Shown here: in pieces, positions 8,494 through 18,100 of the stretch
Layout of the letters: each line of letters starts with the position of its first letter
How positions within the stretch are numbered: position 1 is the stretch's first letter
NCBI RefSeq assembly: GCF_004345665.1
Contig: NZ_SLWR01000003.1
Span: 62,001-126,000 of the forward strand
Length of the DNA stretch: 64,000 nt
Source of the DNA: Kribbella antiqua
GTDB lineage: Bacteria > Actinomycetota > Actinomycetes > Propionibacteriales > Kribbellaceae
Reading direction: 5' to 3'
Translations under genes and position numbers: made by a program
Notes under the pieces: model-generated
What the model was told of the DNA's origin: nothing
The model's input: only the letters and a program-made list of their open reading frames with translations
Database searches by the model: none

Positions 8494-9819
8494 ATGTCCA
8501 GTCCTTCCGCCACCACCTCAAGGTCCAGCGCCGGCCTCTGGGTGGTCGCCATCTGCTTCGTCACGATCGTCTTCGACGGTTACGACCTGATCGTGTACGG
8601 CGCCGTCGTACCGTCCCTGCTGAAGAATCCCGACTGGCACCTGACCCCGGGTCAGGCCGGCGCGATCGGGAGTTACGCGCTGACCGGCATGGTGATCGGC
8701 ACGCTCTGCGTCGGTGCGCTCACCGACATCGTCGGGCGCCGCCGGATCATGTTCGCGAGCATCACCTGGTTCTCGCTCGCGATGGGAGCGACCGCGCTGG
8801 CGCCCAGCGCCGAGGCGTTCGGCATCCTGCGTTTCGTCACCGGCCTCGGCCTCGGCGGCGTGGTGCCGACCGCGATCGCGCTGACTGTTGAGTACGCGCC
8901 GCCGCACCGCCGGAACTTCAACAACGCGCTGATGTTCTCCGGCTTCTCCCTCGGTGGCGTGCTGGCCGCCGTACTCGCGATCAACCTCGTGCCCACCCAG
9001 GGTTTCCGGATCATGTTCTGGATCGGCATGGCGCCGCTTGTCCTGGTCCTCCCGCTGGCCTGGCGGTTCCTCCCTGAGTCGGTCAGCTTCCTGCAGGCCC
9101 GCGGCCGGCACGACGAAGCGGCTGCTCTCGCGACGAAGTACGGCGTACAGCCGGAGCCGGTCGCGGCCGGGACCCCGAGCAAGTGGAGCGCTCTCGCGGT
9201 GTTGTTCGGTCGCAAGCACCTCGCCGCCACGATCCTGTTCGGCCTCGCGAGCTTCTTCGGGCTCCTGCTCGTCTACGGCCTCAACACCTGGCTCCCGCAG
9301 ATCATGCGGCAGGCCGGCTACCCCCTCGGCTCCTCGCTGAGGTTCCTCCTGGTGATGAACCTCGGTGCGATCGTCGGTGCTCTGTTGGCGTCGACGCTCG
9401 CCGACCGGCTCGGCTCGAAGGTGGTCACGACGGTCGCCTTCGCTCTCGCCGCCGGCTCGATCTACGCACTCAGCACCGACCCGGCCGCGTTCGCCCTCTA
9501 CCTGCTGATCGCGATCGCCGGCCTGGGCACGGTCGGTACGCAGATCCTGGTCAACGGGTACGTCGCAACGCACTACCCGGCCGGAAGTCGTGCGACCGCC
9601 CTCGGCTGGTCCCTCGGTGTCGGCCGGCTGGGCGCGATCGTCGGCCCGCTGTTCGGTGGCTGGGTGCTCGACTCCGGGCTTAGCCTCGACTGGAACTTCT
9701 ACGGCTTCGCAGTCCCCGCTGTCCTCGGTGCACTGGTGATCGCCGCCGTACCGCGGACCGGCCGGGAACGGCGGCCCGAGCCGGCTCTTGGCACCAGCCC
9801 GCAGACGACTCAGGCCTGA
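8494..9819 (+). CDS. MFS transporter, aromatic acid:H+ symporter type
   Basis: 441 aa with about 12 hydrophobic segments. The first helix region contains DGYDLIVYGAVVPSLL, the DGxD signature of aromatic acid:H+ symporters (PcaK/BenK/MhpT group), and the loop 2-3 motif GALTDIVGRRR follows. It is the first gene of a four-gene operon for CoA-dependent aromatic degradation, so it probably imports the aromatic acid, perhaps salicylate or a hydroxybenzoate. ATG 8494 is preceded by GAGG at 6 nt. The exact substrate is inferred from neighbours only. Confidence 0.85.
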   Translation: MSSPSATTSRSSAGLWVVAICFVTIVFDGYDLIVYGAVVPSLLKNPDWHLTPGQAGAIGSYALTGMVIGTLCVGALTDIVGRRRIMFASITWFSLAMGATALAPSAEAFGILRFVTGLGLGGVVPTAIALTVEYAPPHRRNFNNALMFSGFSLGGVLAAVLAINLVPTQGFRIMFWIGMAPLVLVLPLAWRFLPESVSFLQARGRHDEAAALATKYGVQPEPVAAGTPSKWSALAVLFGRKHLAATILFGLASFFGLLLVYGLNTWLPQIMRQAGYPLGSSLRFLLVMNLGAIVGALLASTLADRLGSKVVTTVAFALAAGSIYALSTDPAAFALYLLIAIAGLGTVGTQILVNGYVATHYPAGSRATALGWSLGVGRLGAIVGPLFGGWVLDSGLSLDWNFYGFAVPAVLGALVIAAVPRTGRERRPEPALGTSPQTTQA

Positions 9820-9834
9820 GAAGAAGGAGTGACG

Positions 9835-11496
9835 ATGCGGATCGCATGTGTCGGCGGTGGCCCCGGCGGGCTCTTCCTCGCCACCCTGGTGAAGGCGAAC
9901 GACCCGTCGGTCGAGGTGACCGTGTTCGAGCGCAACCGCGCCGACGACACCTTCGGCTTCGGGGTGGTGTTCTCCGACGCCACGCTGGCCGCCATTCACG
10001 CCGCCGACCCGGTGGTCCGCGACGCACTCACGCAGTACGGCGTGCACTGGGACGCGATCGAGGTCCGGCTCAAGGGTGAGCGCTTCACCTGCGGCGGTAT
10101 GGGTATGGCCGCGATCGCCCGCAAGACGCTGCTCGCCGTACTGCAGCAGCGGGCCCGGGACATCGGCGTCACGCTGCGGTTCGAGACCGAGGTGGACCTC
10201 GACGACCTCAGCGACTACGACCTCGTGGTCGCCGCCGACGGCGCCAACTCGCGGATCCGGGAGCGCCTGGCGGGCGCCCTCGAACCGATGGTCGAGACGG
10301 CGGCTGCGAAGTTCATCTGGTTCGGTACGACGTACTCGTTCAGCGGACTCACCTTCGTGCACGAACGCGGTGACGACGGCGTGTTCGCCGTACACGGTTA
10401 TCCGATCAGTCCGGATGTGAGTACGTTCATCGTCGAGACGGACCGGGAGTCGTGGCTGCGGGCCGGGCTGGACGAGTTCGACGTGTCCCAGCCGCCCGGG
10501 CCGAGCGATCTGAAGACGAAGGTCTATCTGGAGAAGCTGTTCGCCGACCAGATCGACGGTCACCCGCTGCTGGTGAACAACTCGCGCTGGGGCAGCTTCC
10601 GGACCCGGCGCACGGGTCGCTGGGCGCACGGCAACGTCGTGCTGCTCGGCGACGCCGCCCACACCGCGCACTTCTCGGTCGGCTCGGGCACCAAGATGGC
10701 GATGGAGGACGCGGTCGCGCTCGCGGCGGCGCTCTCTGCGCATGACGATCTGGGGGCTGCGCTGGCGGCGTACGAGGAATCGGCGCGGCCGTCGGTGGAG
10801 AAGATCCAGGGATCGGCGCGGCCGAGTCTGTCCTGGTGGGAGCACTTCGGGCGCTACCACGACACACTCGAGCCGTGGCAGTTCGCGTTCCACTTCCTCA
10901 CCCGCAGCATCAGCGGTGGGAAGCTGGCCCGCCGCGATCCCGCCTTCGTGGCTGCGACCCGTACGGCGTGGCACGCGCAGAACGGGCCCGCGCCGCTGGA
11001 GACACCGTTCCGGTCCGGCAGCTTCGCGGTGCCCGGTCGTCAGGTGGAGGTGGACTTGCAGCACTCACCAACTGCCGCAGAAGCCGGGCCGCCACGCTCA
11101 GGTGCGCGAGCCGGCACAGCCGACGCCGTCGTTGGTGAGTGGGGGCGGTCCGCCCTTCCGCTGTTCTCCGAGCCGCCGGACCGTGTGCGGGACTGGGGAT
11201 TGTTGCTCGAGGCGCCGGCAGATGAGCAGGAGTTGCCTGCGGCGTTGGCGTCGCTGCACTCCGGCGTACTGGCTGGACCGGCGCTGGTGGCTGTGCACGG
11301 GGGTTCGCGGTTGACGCGGACCCTGCTGGCGGAGGAGTCGCGGCTGGCGGCCGGGACCCCCGCGATGGTGGTTGATGACGAGCTGACCTCGGACGACGCG
11401 GAGACCCTCCTCCTCTCCGGGCGTGCCGACCTGGTGGGCCGGACCAGCGGCGCAGTCCCGGTCGAGGTCAGCCGGAACGTGGGAGGAAGCGCGTGA
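9835..11496 (+). CDS. FAD-dependent aryl-CoA hydroxylase (salicylyl-CoA 5-hydroxylase-like) with a residual OYE-like tail
   Basis: 553 aa. The N-terminal FAD fold begins CVGGGPGGLFLA. The second FAD motif GDAAHTAHFSVGSG lies around residue 275, as in aromatic hydroxylases acting on CoA thioesters (salicylyl-CoA 5-hydroxylase SdgC, N-terminal part of 2-aminobenzoyl-CoA monooxygenase). Residues about 380-553 are unusual: the end (TLLAEESRLAAG, PAMVVDDELTSDDAETL, LLSGRADLV) matches the C-terminal part of an old-yellow-enzyme barrel, while most of that barrel is absent. This looks like a bifunctional hydroxylase/oxidoreductase that lost its second domain. ATG 9835 follows AAGGAG. The stop overlaps the next start. 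Confidence 0.82.
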   Translation: MRIACVGGGPGGLFLATLVKANDPSVEVTVFERNRADDTFGFGVVFSDATLAAIHAADPVVRDALTQYGVHWDAIEVRLKGERFTCGGMGMAAIARKTLLAVLQQRARDIGVTLRFETEVDLDDLSDYDLVVAADGANSRIRERLAGALEPMVETAAAKFIWFGTTYSFSGLTFVHERGDDGVFAVHGYPISPDVSTFIVETDRESWLRAGLDEFDVSQPPGPSDLKTKVYLEKLFADQIDGHPLLVNNSRWGSFRTRRTGRWAHGNVVLLGDAAHTAHFSVGSGTKMAMEDAVALAAALSAHDDLGAALAAYEESARPSVEKIQGSARPSLSWWEHFGRYHDTLEPWQFAFHFLTRSISGGKLARRDPAFVAATRTAWHAQNGPAPLETPFRSGSFAVPGRQVEVDLQHSPTAAEAGPPRSGARAGTADAVVGEWGRSALPLFSEPPDRVRDWGLLLEAPADEQELPAALASLHSGVLAGPALVAVHGGSRLTRTLLAEESRLAAGTPAMVVDDELTSDDAETLLLSGRADLVGRTSGAVPVEVSRNVGGSA

Positions 11497-13499
11497 GCGG
11501 GCTGGACGGGTTGTTCACCCCTCGCGGGGTCGCAGTGATCGGCGCCTCGCGCAACCCGGCCAAGCTCGGCGCAGTGATGGCGCGCTCCCTCTCCACGTAC
11601 GACGGACCACTCGCGCTGGTGAACTCACGCGACCCTGAGCTCCACGGCTCTGTCGAGGAAGCCGTGGACGTGCTGGGCGCACCGATCGACCTCGCGGTGG
11701 TCTGCGTACCCGCTCCGGCCTCTGCTGACGCCGTAGCCGAAGCAGCCAAGGCTGGAGCGACCGCAGCACTCGTCTGCGCTGGCGGCTTCGCTGAGGCCGG
11801 TCACCCAGAACACCAGCAAGCGTTGGCGGACGTCGTCGAGCGCTACGGCATCCGCCTGCTCGGTCCCAACACGTCCGGCTTCCTGGTGCCGTCGCGCAAG
11901 CTGACCGCCAGCTTCGTGCCTAGCGCGGCCGACGTTCCGGCCGGTGGAGTAGCCGTGGTCGCAGCCAGCGGCGGTGTGAACCACGCGGTGTCGTTCCTGC
12001 TTGCCGAGGCCGGGTACGGCGTCAGTGTCGCGGTCGGCCTGGGTAACGCCGCAGACGTCGACGCGACCGACGTACTCGACTATCTGCTCGACGACCCGGC
12101 TACGACGGCCGTTGCCCTGCACATCGAATCGGTTGCCGACGGCTCACGGCTGGCTGCCGCTGTTGCGCGGGTGTCCGCTGCCAAGCCGGTTGTCGCGTTG
12201 GTTGTCGGCCGCAACGATGTCGGTGAGTTCGCCCAGTCGCACACCGGCGCGCTGGCCACCTCCTGGCGTACGACACGGGGCGTACTTCGGCAAGCAGGTG
12301 CTGTGCTCGTCGACGGCGAGCGCCAGTTGGTTGACGCAGTGGGCGCGCTGTCCATGACGCGGCTGGCTCCGGCTGCAGACCCAGGTGTAGGTGTCGTGAC
12401 TGCTCAGGCCGGCCCTGGATTGCTGTTGCTGGATCGGCTGCGCGGTTCCGAGATCCGGGTGCCGACGCTGAGCGATGCGACGCAACAGCGGGTGGCTGAG
12501 CTGCTGCCACCGATGACGTACCAGGCCAACCCAGTGGACACCGGTCGGCCCGGGCCTGGGTTCGGCTCGGTGGTGAAGGCAGTCGGTGGGGACTCTGATG
12601 TCGATCTGGTGGCGGTCTACGCGTTGACCGAGCCGGACAGCCTCGACCTGGTGTCCGAGCTCTCCCAGCTGGAGTCGGTCGGCCCTACTGTGGTCGGCGT
12701 GGGCGGTTCCAGTGTGGACGTTGGCGTCGTCCGGTCCGGCCTCCATGAGCGGGGGTTCGCGGTCGGTACCAGTCCGGCCGCACTGGCTCATGCTGTCCGG
12801 GCTCTGGTCGAGGACGCGCGGCTTGCTCACAGGCGTGACGCGGCCGGCTCGGCTGCGCCGTTTGTTGAGGTGGCGGCGGGCAGGTGGGACGAGGACCAGG
12901 CGAAGTCCGTGCTGGACGCACTGGGTATCCGTACGCCCGTGCGCGTCGCCTGTGACACCGCGGGGGAGGCGCATGCGGCCCTGGATCGCCTTGGTGGTCC
13001 GGTCGCCGTGAAGATCCTCGACGCCGCCGTGCTGCACAAGACCGAGATCGGTGGTGTCCACCTTGGCATCCGCGGCCACGGAGACTTGGCAGATGCCCTG
13101 GCGAAGCTTGGCGACCGACGCGTGCTCGTTGAGGCCATGGCTCCCTCCGGAGTCGACCTGATCGTCGGTGCCCGGCGTGACCCCGTCTTCGGGCCAGTGG
13201 TGCTGGTCGGCCTCGGTGGTACGACGGCCGAGGCGCTGGCGGACGTCGCCGTACGTGCAGCGCCTTTGTCTGTGGCAGAAGCGTCGTCTATGCCCGACGA
13301 ACTGCTCGGCCGTGCGCTGCTGGATGGCTGGCGTGGTGGGCCGGTGCTGGACCGGTCGGAGCTGGCCGAGGTGGTACGGGCGCTCGGACAGGTGTTGCTG
13401 GACGCGCCACACGTCGACGAGATCGAGATCAATCCCCTGCGGCTCACACGCGACGGCCTGATCGCGCTGGATGCCGTGATCACCGGCAAGGAGAAGTGA
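11493..13499 (+). CDS. Acyl-CoA synthetase (NDP-forming), fused alpha/beta type
   Basis: 668 aa from GTG 11493, which overlaps the preceding stop (GTGA). Order: N-terminal CoA-binding domain (FTPRGVAVIGASRNPAKLG), succinyl-CoA-ligase-like flavodoxin domains, with a possible phospho-His in FAQSHTGALA, then a C-terminal ATP-grasp domain (WDEDQAKSVLDALGIRTPVR, AVKILDAAVLHKTEIGGV). Enzymes of this group make acyl-CoA from acid, CoA and ATP, releasing ADP. Its place between the aryl-CoA hydroxylase and an aryl-AMP ligase suggests a role in loading the aromatic acid on CoA; why two ligases of different chemistry are present is unclear. Confidence 0.85.
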   Translation: MSGLDGLFTPRGVAVIGASRNPAKLGAVMARSLSTYDGPLALVNSRDPELHGSVEEAVDVLGAPIDLAVVCVPAPASADAVAEAAKAGATAALVCAGGFAEAGHPEHQQALADVVERYGIRLLGPNTSGFLVPSRKLTASFVPSAADVPAGGVAVVAASGGVNHAVSFLLAEAGYGVSVAVGLGNAADVDATDVLDYLLDDPATTAVALHIESVADGSRLAAAVARVSAAKPVVALVVGRNDVGEFAQSHTGALATSWRTTRGVLRQAGAVLVDGERQLVDAVGALSMTRLAPAADPGVGVVTAQAGPGLLLLDRLRGSEIRVPTLSDATQQRVAELLPPMTYQANPVDTGRPGPGFGSVVKAVGGDSDVDLVAVYALTEPDSLDLVSELSQLESVGPTVVGVGGSSVDVGVVRSGLHERGFAVGTSPAALAHAVRALVEDARLAHRRDAAGSAAPFVEVAAGRWDEDQAKSVLDALGIRTPVRVACDTAGEAHAALDRLGGPVAVKILDAAVLHKTEIGGVHLGIRGHGDLADALAKLGDRRVLVEAMAPSGVDLIVGARRDPVFGPVVLVGLGGTTAEALADVAVRAAPLSVAEASSMPDELLGRALLDGWRGGPVLDRSELAEVVRALGQVLLDAPHVDEIEINPLRLTRDGLIALDAVITGKEK

Positions 13500-15133
13500 T
13501 GGTCAGTCCGATCGCCGCTGGCGTCGTGCCGTGGCCCGCTGAGGATGCTGCCCGCTATGTCGCGGCCGGCTACTGGGAGGGCCGCAGTCTGCCGTTCCAC
13601 ATCTGGGCGCAGGCGGAGCGTACGCCGGACAAGGTCGCACTGGTGGACGGTGGCCTCCGGCTGACGTACGCCGAACTGATCGCCCGCGCCGACGCGGCAG
13701 CTACCAAGCTGACTGGGTTGGGGCTTCGTGCCGACGACCGGATCGTCGTACAACTGCCGAACGGGTGGGAGTTCGTCGTACTGACTCTCGCGTGTCTGCG
13801 GGCAGGCGTCGTACCGGTGATGGCTTTGCCGGGGCATCGGTATCACGAGCTGTCGTACTTGGCCGCGCATGCTGAGGCCGCGGCTATCGCCGTACCGGAT
13901 GTACTGCGGGACTTCGACCATCAGGAGCTGGCTCATCGGCTCGTCGACGAGGTGGACTCGTTGCAGCACGTGCTGGTCGCTGGTGACGACCTGTACGACG
14001 GCAGCGTGGACCTGCGCTCGCTGTGCTCAGGCGCTGGGGTCTGGGACGGGGCTGAGCCTGACAGCCGGAGTGTCGCGGTCTTCCTGTTGTCAGGAGGTAC
14101 GACGGGGCTGCCGAAGCTGATCGCTCGTACGCACGACGACTACACGTACAACGCCAAGCGCAGCGGTGAGGTGTCCGGCATGGACGCCTCCACTGTCTAC
14201 CTGGTGTCATTGCCTGCTGGACACAACTTCCCACTCGCCTGCCCGGGGCTGCTCGGCACTCTGCTTGTCGGCGGGACTGTAGTCATGCTGCCAAGTCCGG
14301 AGCCTTCACGAGCCTTCAAAACCATCGCTGCAGAAGGTGTTACCCACACTGCGGTCGTGCCTGCGGTCGCTCAGCGCTGGCTGGATGAGTACTCCTCGGG
14401 CTCGGACGACCTGTCGTCGCTGCGAGTCCTGCAGGTGGGTGGTGCGCGGCTGGCCGACGAGGTGGCGCGCAAGATCAAGCCGGTCCTCGGCTGCACGCTG
14501 CAGCAGGTCTTCGGGATGGCGGAAGGCCTCCTCAACTACACCCGGCTGGACGACCCGGAAGACATCATCTGTACGACGCAAGGCCGTCCGATGTGCCCGG
14601 ACGACGAGGTCCAGGTGGTCGACCCACTGGACCGTTCGGTCCCGCCCGGCGAACCCGGCTCGCTGCTCACCCGCGGTCCCTACACACCCCGCGGCTACTA
14701 CAAGGCCGAGCAGCAGAACGCGCGCGCCTTCACCCCCGACGGCTGGTACCGCAGCGGCGACATCTGCCGCGTAGTTGCCGGTGGCAACCTCATCGTCGAG
14801 GGCAGGGACAAGGACATGATCAACCGCGGCGGCGAGAAGATCTCCGCCGAGGAGGTCGAGAACCTCACCTACACCCTCGCCGGCGTCCAGCAGGTCGCCG
14901 CCGTCGCCATGCCCGACCCCCGCCTCGGCGAACGCGTCTGCGTGTACGTCGTCCCCCGCGAAGGCACCGCCATCACGCTCGAGGACGTCCGCCACTCGAT
15001 GGAACAACTCGGCGTCGCGGCGTATAAACTCCCCGAGCGCCTGGTCCTCACCAACGAACTCCCCACCACAAAGGTAGGCAAAATCGACAAGGCAGCGCTA
15101 CGCGCCGACATCGCCGCCCGGCTGGAGGTCTAG
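13499..15133 (+). CDS. Aryl-AMP ligase (2,3-dihydroxybenzoate/salicylate-AMP ligase-like)
   Basis: 544 aa adenylate-forming enzyme. The ATP loop reads LLSGGTTGLPKLIARTH. A later motif VFGMAEGLLNYTRLDDP is typical of EntE/DhbE aryl-acid ligases, followed by GWYRSGDICR and the C-terminal catalytic lysine region LPTTKVGKIDKAALR. Aryl-AMP ligases of this type activate salicylate or dihydroxybenzoate. No siderophore carrier protein is nearby; the context is catabolic, as in the salicylyl-AMP/salicylyl-CoA/gentisyl-CoA pathway described in Streptomyces. ATG 13499 follows AAGGAG and overlaps the previous stop by 1 nt (TGATG). No gentisate dioxygenase is present in the window. Confidence 0.87.
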   Translation: MVSPIAAGVVPWPAEDAARYVAAGYWEGRSLPFHIWAQAERTPDKVALVDGGLRLTYAELIARADAAATKLTGLGLRADDRIVVQLPNGWEFVVLTLACLRAGVVPVMALPGHRYHELSYLAAHAEAAAIAVPDVLRDFDHQELAHRLVDEVDSLQHVLVAGDDLYDGSVDLRSLCSGAGVWDGAEPDSRSVAVFLLSGGTTGLPKLIARTHDDYTYNAKRSGEVSGMDASTVYLVSLPAGHNFPLACPGLLGTLLVGGTVVMLPSPEPSRAFKTIAAEGVTHTAVVPAVAQRWLDEYSSGSDDLSSLRVLQVGGARLADEVARKIKPVLGCTLQQVFGMAEGLLNYTRLDDPEDIICTTQGRPMCPDDEVQVVDPLDRSVPPGEPGSLLTRGPYTPRGYYKAEQQNARAFTPDGWYRSGDICRVVAGGNLIVEGRDKDMINRGGEKISAEEVENLTYTLAGVQQVAAVAMPDPRLGERVCVYVVPREGTAITLEDVRHSMEQLGVAAYKLPERLVLTNELPTTKVGKIDKAALRADIAARLEV

Positions 15134-18100
15134 TCGCGCGGGGCTGGGCGGACGAAGGGGAAGGCCAGGGTTGCGCGGATGTTTTGGCCGGTGAGCATCA
15201 TCATGACGCGGTCGACGCCGATGCCGAGGCCGCCGGTGGGTGGCATGGCGTATTCCAGAGCTGACAGGAAGTCTTCGTCCAGGGACATGGCTTCGGGGTC
15301 GCCGGCGGCTGCCTTCAGGGACTGCTCGGTGAGGCGGCGGCGTTGTTCGATCGGGTCGACGAGTTCGGAGTACGCCGTACCGATTTCGGCGCCGAAGGCG
15401 ACCAGGTCCCAGCGTTCGGCCAGACGTGGCTCAGTGCGGTGCGTCCGCGTCAGCGGCGACGTTTCCAGCGGGAAGTCGGTGTAGAAGGTCGGCACCGTCG
15501 TCGTCGGTTCGACGAGTTCGTCGTACAACTCGAGCACCAGCTCGCCGGCGGTCAGCTCGAAGGTCGTGTGTACGCCGTGCTCCGCGCACAGCTCGCGGAG
15601 TCGCTCGGCCGGGGTGTCGGCGTCGATCGTCGTACCGGTGGCCTGGCCGACGGCGTCGTGCACGGTGATGACCGGCCAGTCGCCCGAGATGTCGATCTCG
15701 CCGTCCGGGCGCTGCACCACCGGCTTGCCGAACACCGCGGTCGCCGTCTCGATCAGCAGTTCGCGGGTGAGTTCGCGCATCACGTGATAGTCGGCGTACG
15801 GCTGGTAGGCCTCGACCGAGGTGAACTCCGGGTTGTGCGTCGCGTCGGCGCCCTCGTTGCGGAAGTTGCGGTTCAGCTCGAACACCTTGCCGAGCCCGCC
15901 GACACTGAGCCGCTTGAGAAACAGCTCGGGTGCGATCCGCAGAAACAGGTCGGTGTCGTAGGCGTTGATGTGGGTCACGAACGGCCGCGCGTTCGCCCCG
16001 CCGTGGACCGCCTGCAGCATCGGCGTCTCCACCTCGATGAACCCGCGCGACTCGAAACCGTTGCGCAGGGCCCGCACCGCCGTACTGCGGTGCTGCATCA
16101 TCCGGAGCGTCTCCGGATTCATCACCAGGTCGAGGTGACGCTGCCGGACCCGCGCCTCCGGATCGGTGAACCCCTTGCGCTTGTCAGGCAAGGGATGCAG
16201 GCACTTGGCCGCCATCAGCCAGTCCGTCGCCGCGATGGACAGCTCGCCGCGACGCGTGGTGACCACCTCGCCGGTGATGCTGACGTGGTCACCAATGTCG
16301 ACAAATCGCCGCCACTGGTCGAGCGCCGTATCGCCGCAGGTCTCGGCCGTCAGCATCACCTGCAGTTGCGACAGCCCGTCCTGCAGTTGCGTGAACGCCA
16401 GGCCGCCGTGGTCCCGCATCCGCATCACGCGACCGGTGACGGAAACCGTCTGGCCGGTGTGGTGGTCGGGCGGCAGGTTCGGGTGCAGCTCCCGGATCCG
16501 CTCGAGCGTCTCCGTCCGTGGCACGCTGACCGGGTACGGATCGATGCCAGCAGCAACAAGTGCCGCCAGCTTGGCCCGGCGGATCTGCTCCTGCTCGGTC
16601 AGCTTCCGATCCGGCAATGCAGGCCGCAGCAGCTCCTGCTCCTGCGCACGTACGGCGCTCGCGAACCCGCCTCCGTCCGCCGCACGGATCGCGTGCCGCT
16701 CGGCCGTTTCGACACTGTCCACGCGGGTCCACGGCCGCGGCGCGGGCAGGAAGCCCTCGGCGGTCCCGGCCGCGAGCAGCACCTGGGCGAGCGACGCACC
16801 ACGCGAGTAGCAGATGAGCCTTGGCGACCACCGCGGCAGGTACTTCGCGTTCGACAGGTAGAGACTCTCCAGTTGCCAGAAGCGCGACGCCGTCGTGAGC
16901 AGCGCGTTGGTCAGCCGCAGCACCGGCCCGGCGCCGACCCGCTCCGCATCGCTGAAGATCTCCCGGAACATCGCGAAATTCAGCGAGATCCGGTGGACAC
17001 CCAGATCCCCGCACGCGTCGACCAGCGACGTGACCATGAATTCCATCAGGCCGTTCACCGACTCGGAATCACGCCGCATCAGATCCAGCGAAACCCCGCG
17101 AACACCCCACGGCACAAACGACAGCAGACCACGTACGGCGCCATCCGCGTCGCGAGCGATCACCATCACGCAGCGCGCGTCCGCCTGATCACCCAACCGC
17201 CCGAGCGCCATCGAGAAGCCACGCTCGGTCTGCCCGCCGCGCCACCGCTCGGCCAGTTGGACGTACTCAGCCAGCACCTCAGGCGACAGGTCGCCCTGCC
17301 GAACCACCTCGGCGTGGTAGCCGGCCCGCTGGACCCGCGTCACCGCCTGCCGGACCGGTCGCATCGTCCGGCCTTCCAGGGTGAAGTCGGCGACGTCGAT
17401 GATCGCCTCGTCGCCCATCGCCAGCGCCCGCAGCCCGGCGTCGACGTACGCGTGCGCGGCCTCCTCGCTCGCGGACAGCACGGCCGGGGACCAGCCGTAG
17501 GTGCGAGCTTCGGCGAGCCAGCGCTGGATCGCGGCCGGCCAGGCGGCTGGATCGCCGAGTGGATCGCCACTGGCGAGACTGACCCCGTTGACCACGCGAT
17601 AGGCGATCGCGGCGTCGTTGCCGGGGGAGAAGATGACCGCCTTGTCCCGGCGGGTGGCGAAGTACCCGAGCGAGTCGCGTTCCCCGTACAGGAGGAGCAG
17701 GCGGCGGGTTTCGAGTTCCTCGGTCTGGGTGAGGTAGCGGACCCGGCGGACGGACCGCAGGAAGATGGCGAAGGCGATCACCAGCGACGCGGCCGAGATC
17801 GCGCCGACCGACAGACCGATCCAGCCGTGCCCCTCGTGGCCGCCCATCTTGCTGCGTGATTGCCCGAGTGCGGCGATGATCGCCCAGCCGACCTTCTCCC
17901 GTTGACCGGACAGCGTCCTGGGGAAGATCTGGGTCAGGGTGATGCTGACCGCGGCCGAGATCATCAGCCCGAGGACGAGCGAGCCGACCGCCAGCCGCCT
18001 CGTCCCAGGCGCCAGCCGGGCCGGGAACGCCGCGCGGATCTTCCACAGCAGCACGATGATCGCAGCGACCACGACGACCTGCGCGATGGCCCACTCGAGG

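Noticed and set aside
8518..11064. Long minus-strand frame (about 850 codons) opposite the MFS transporter and hydroxylase
   Set aside because: Mirror frame of two well-supported genes.
15343..17859. Very long open frame on the plus strand opposite lysX (about 840 codons)
   Set aside because: Arg/Gln/His-rich without family motifs; lysX on the other strand has all synthetase motifs. A G+C-driven shadow frame.
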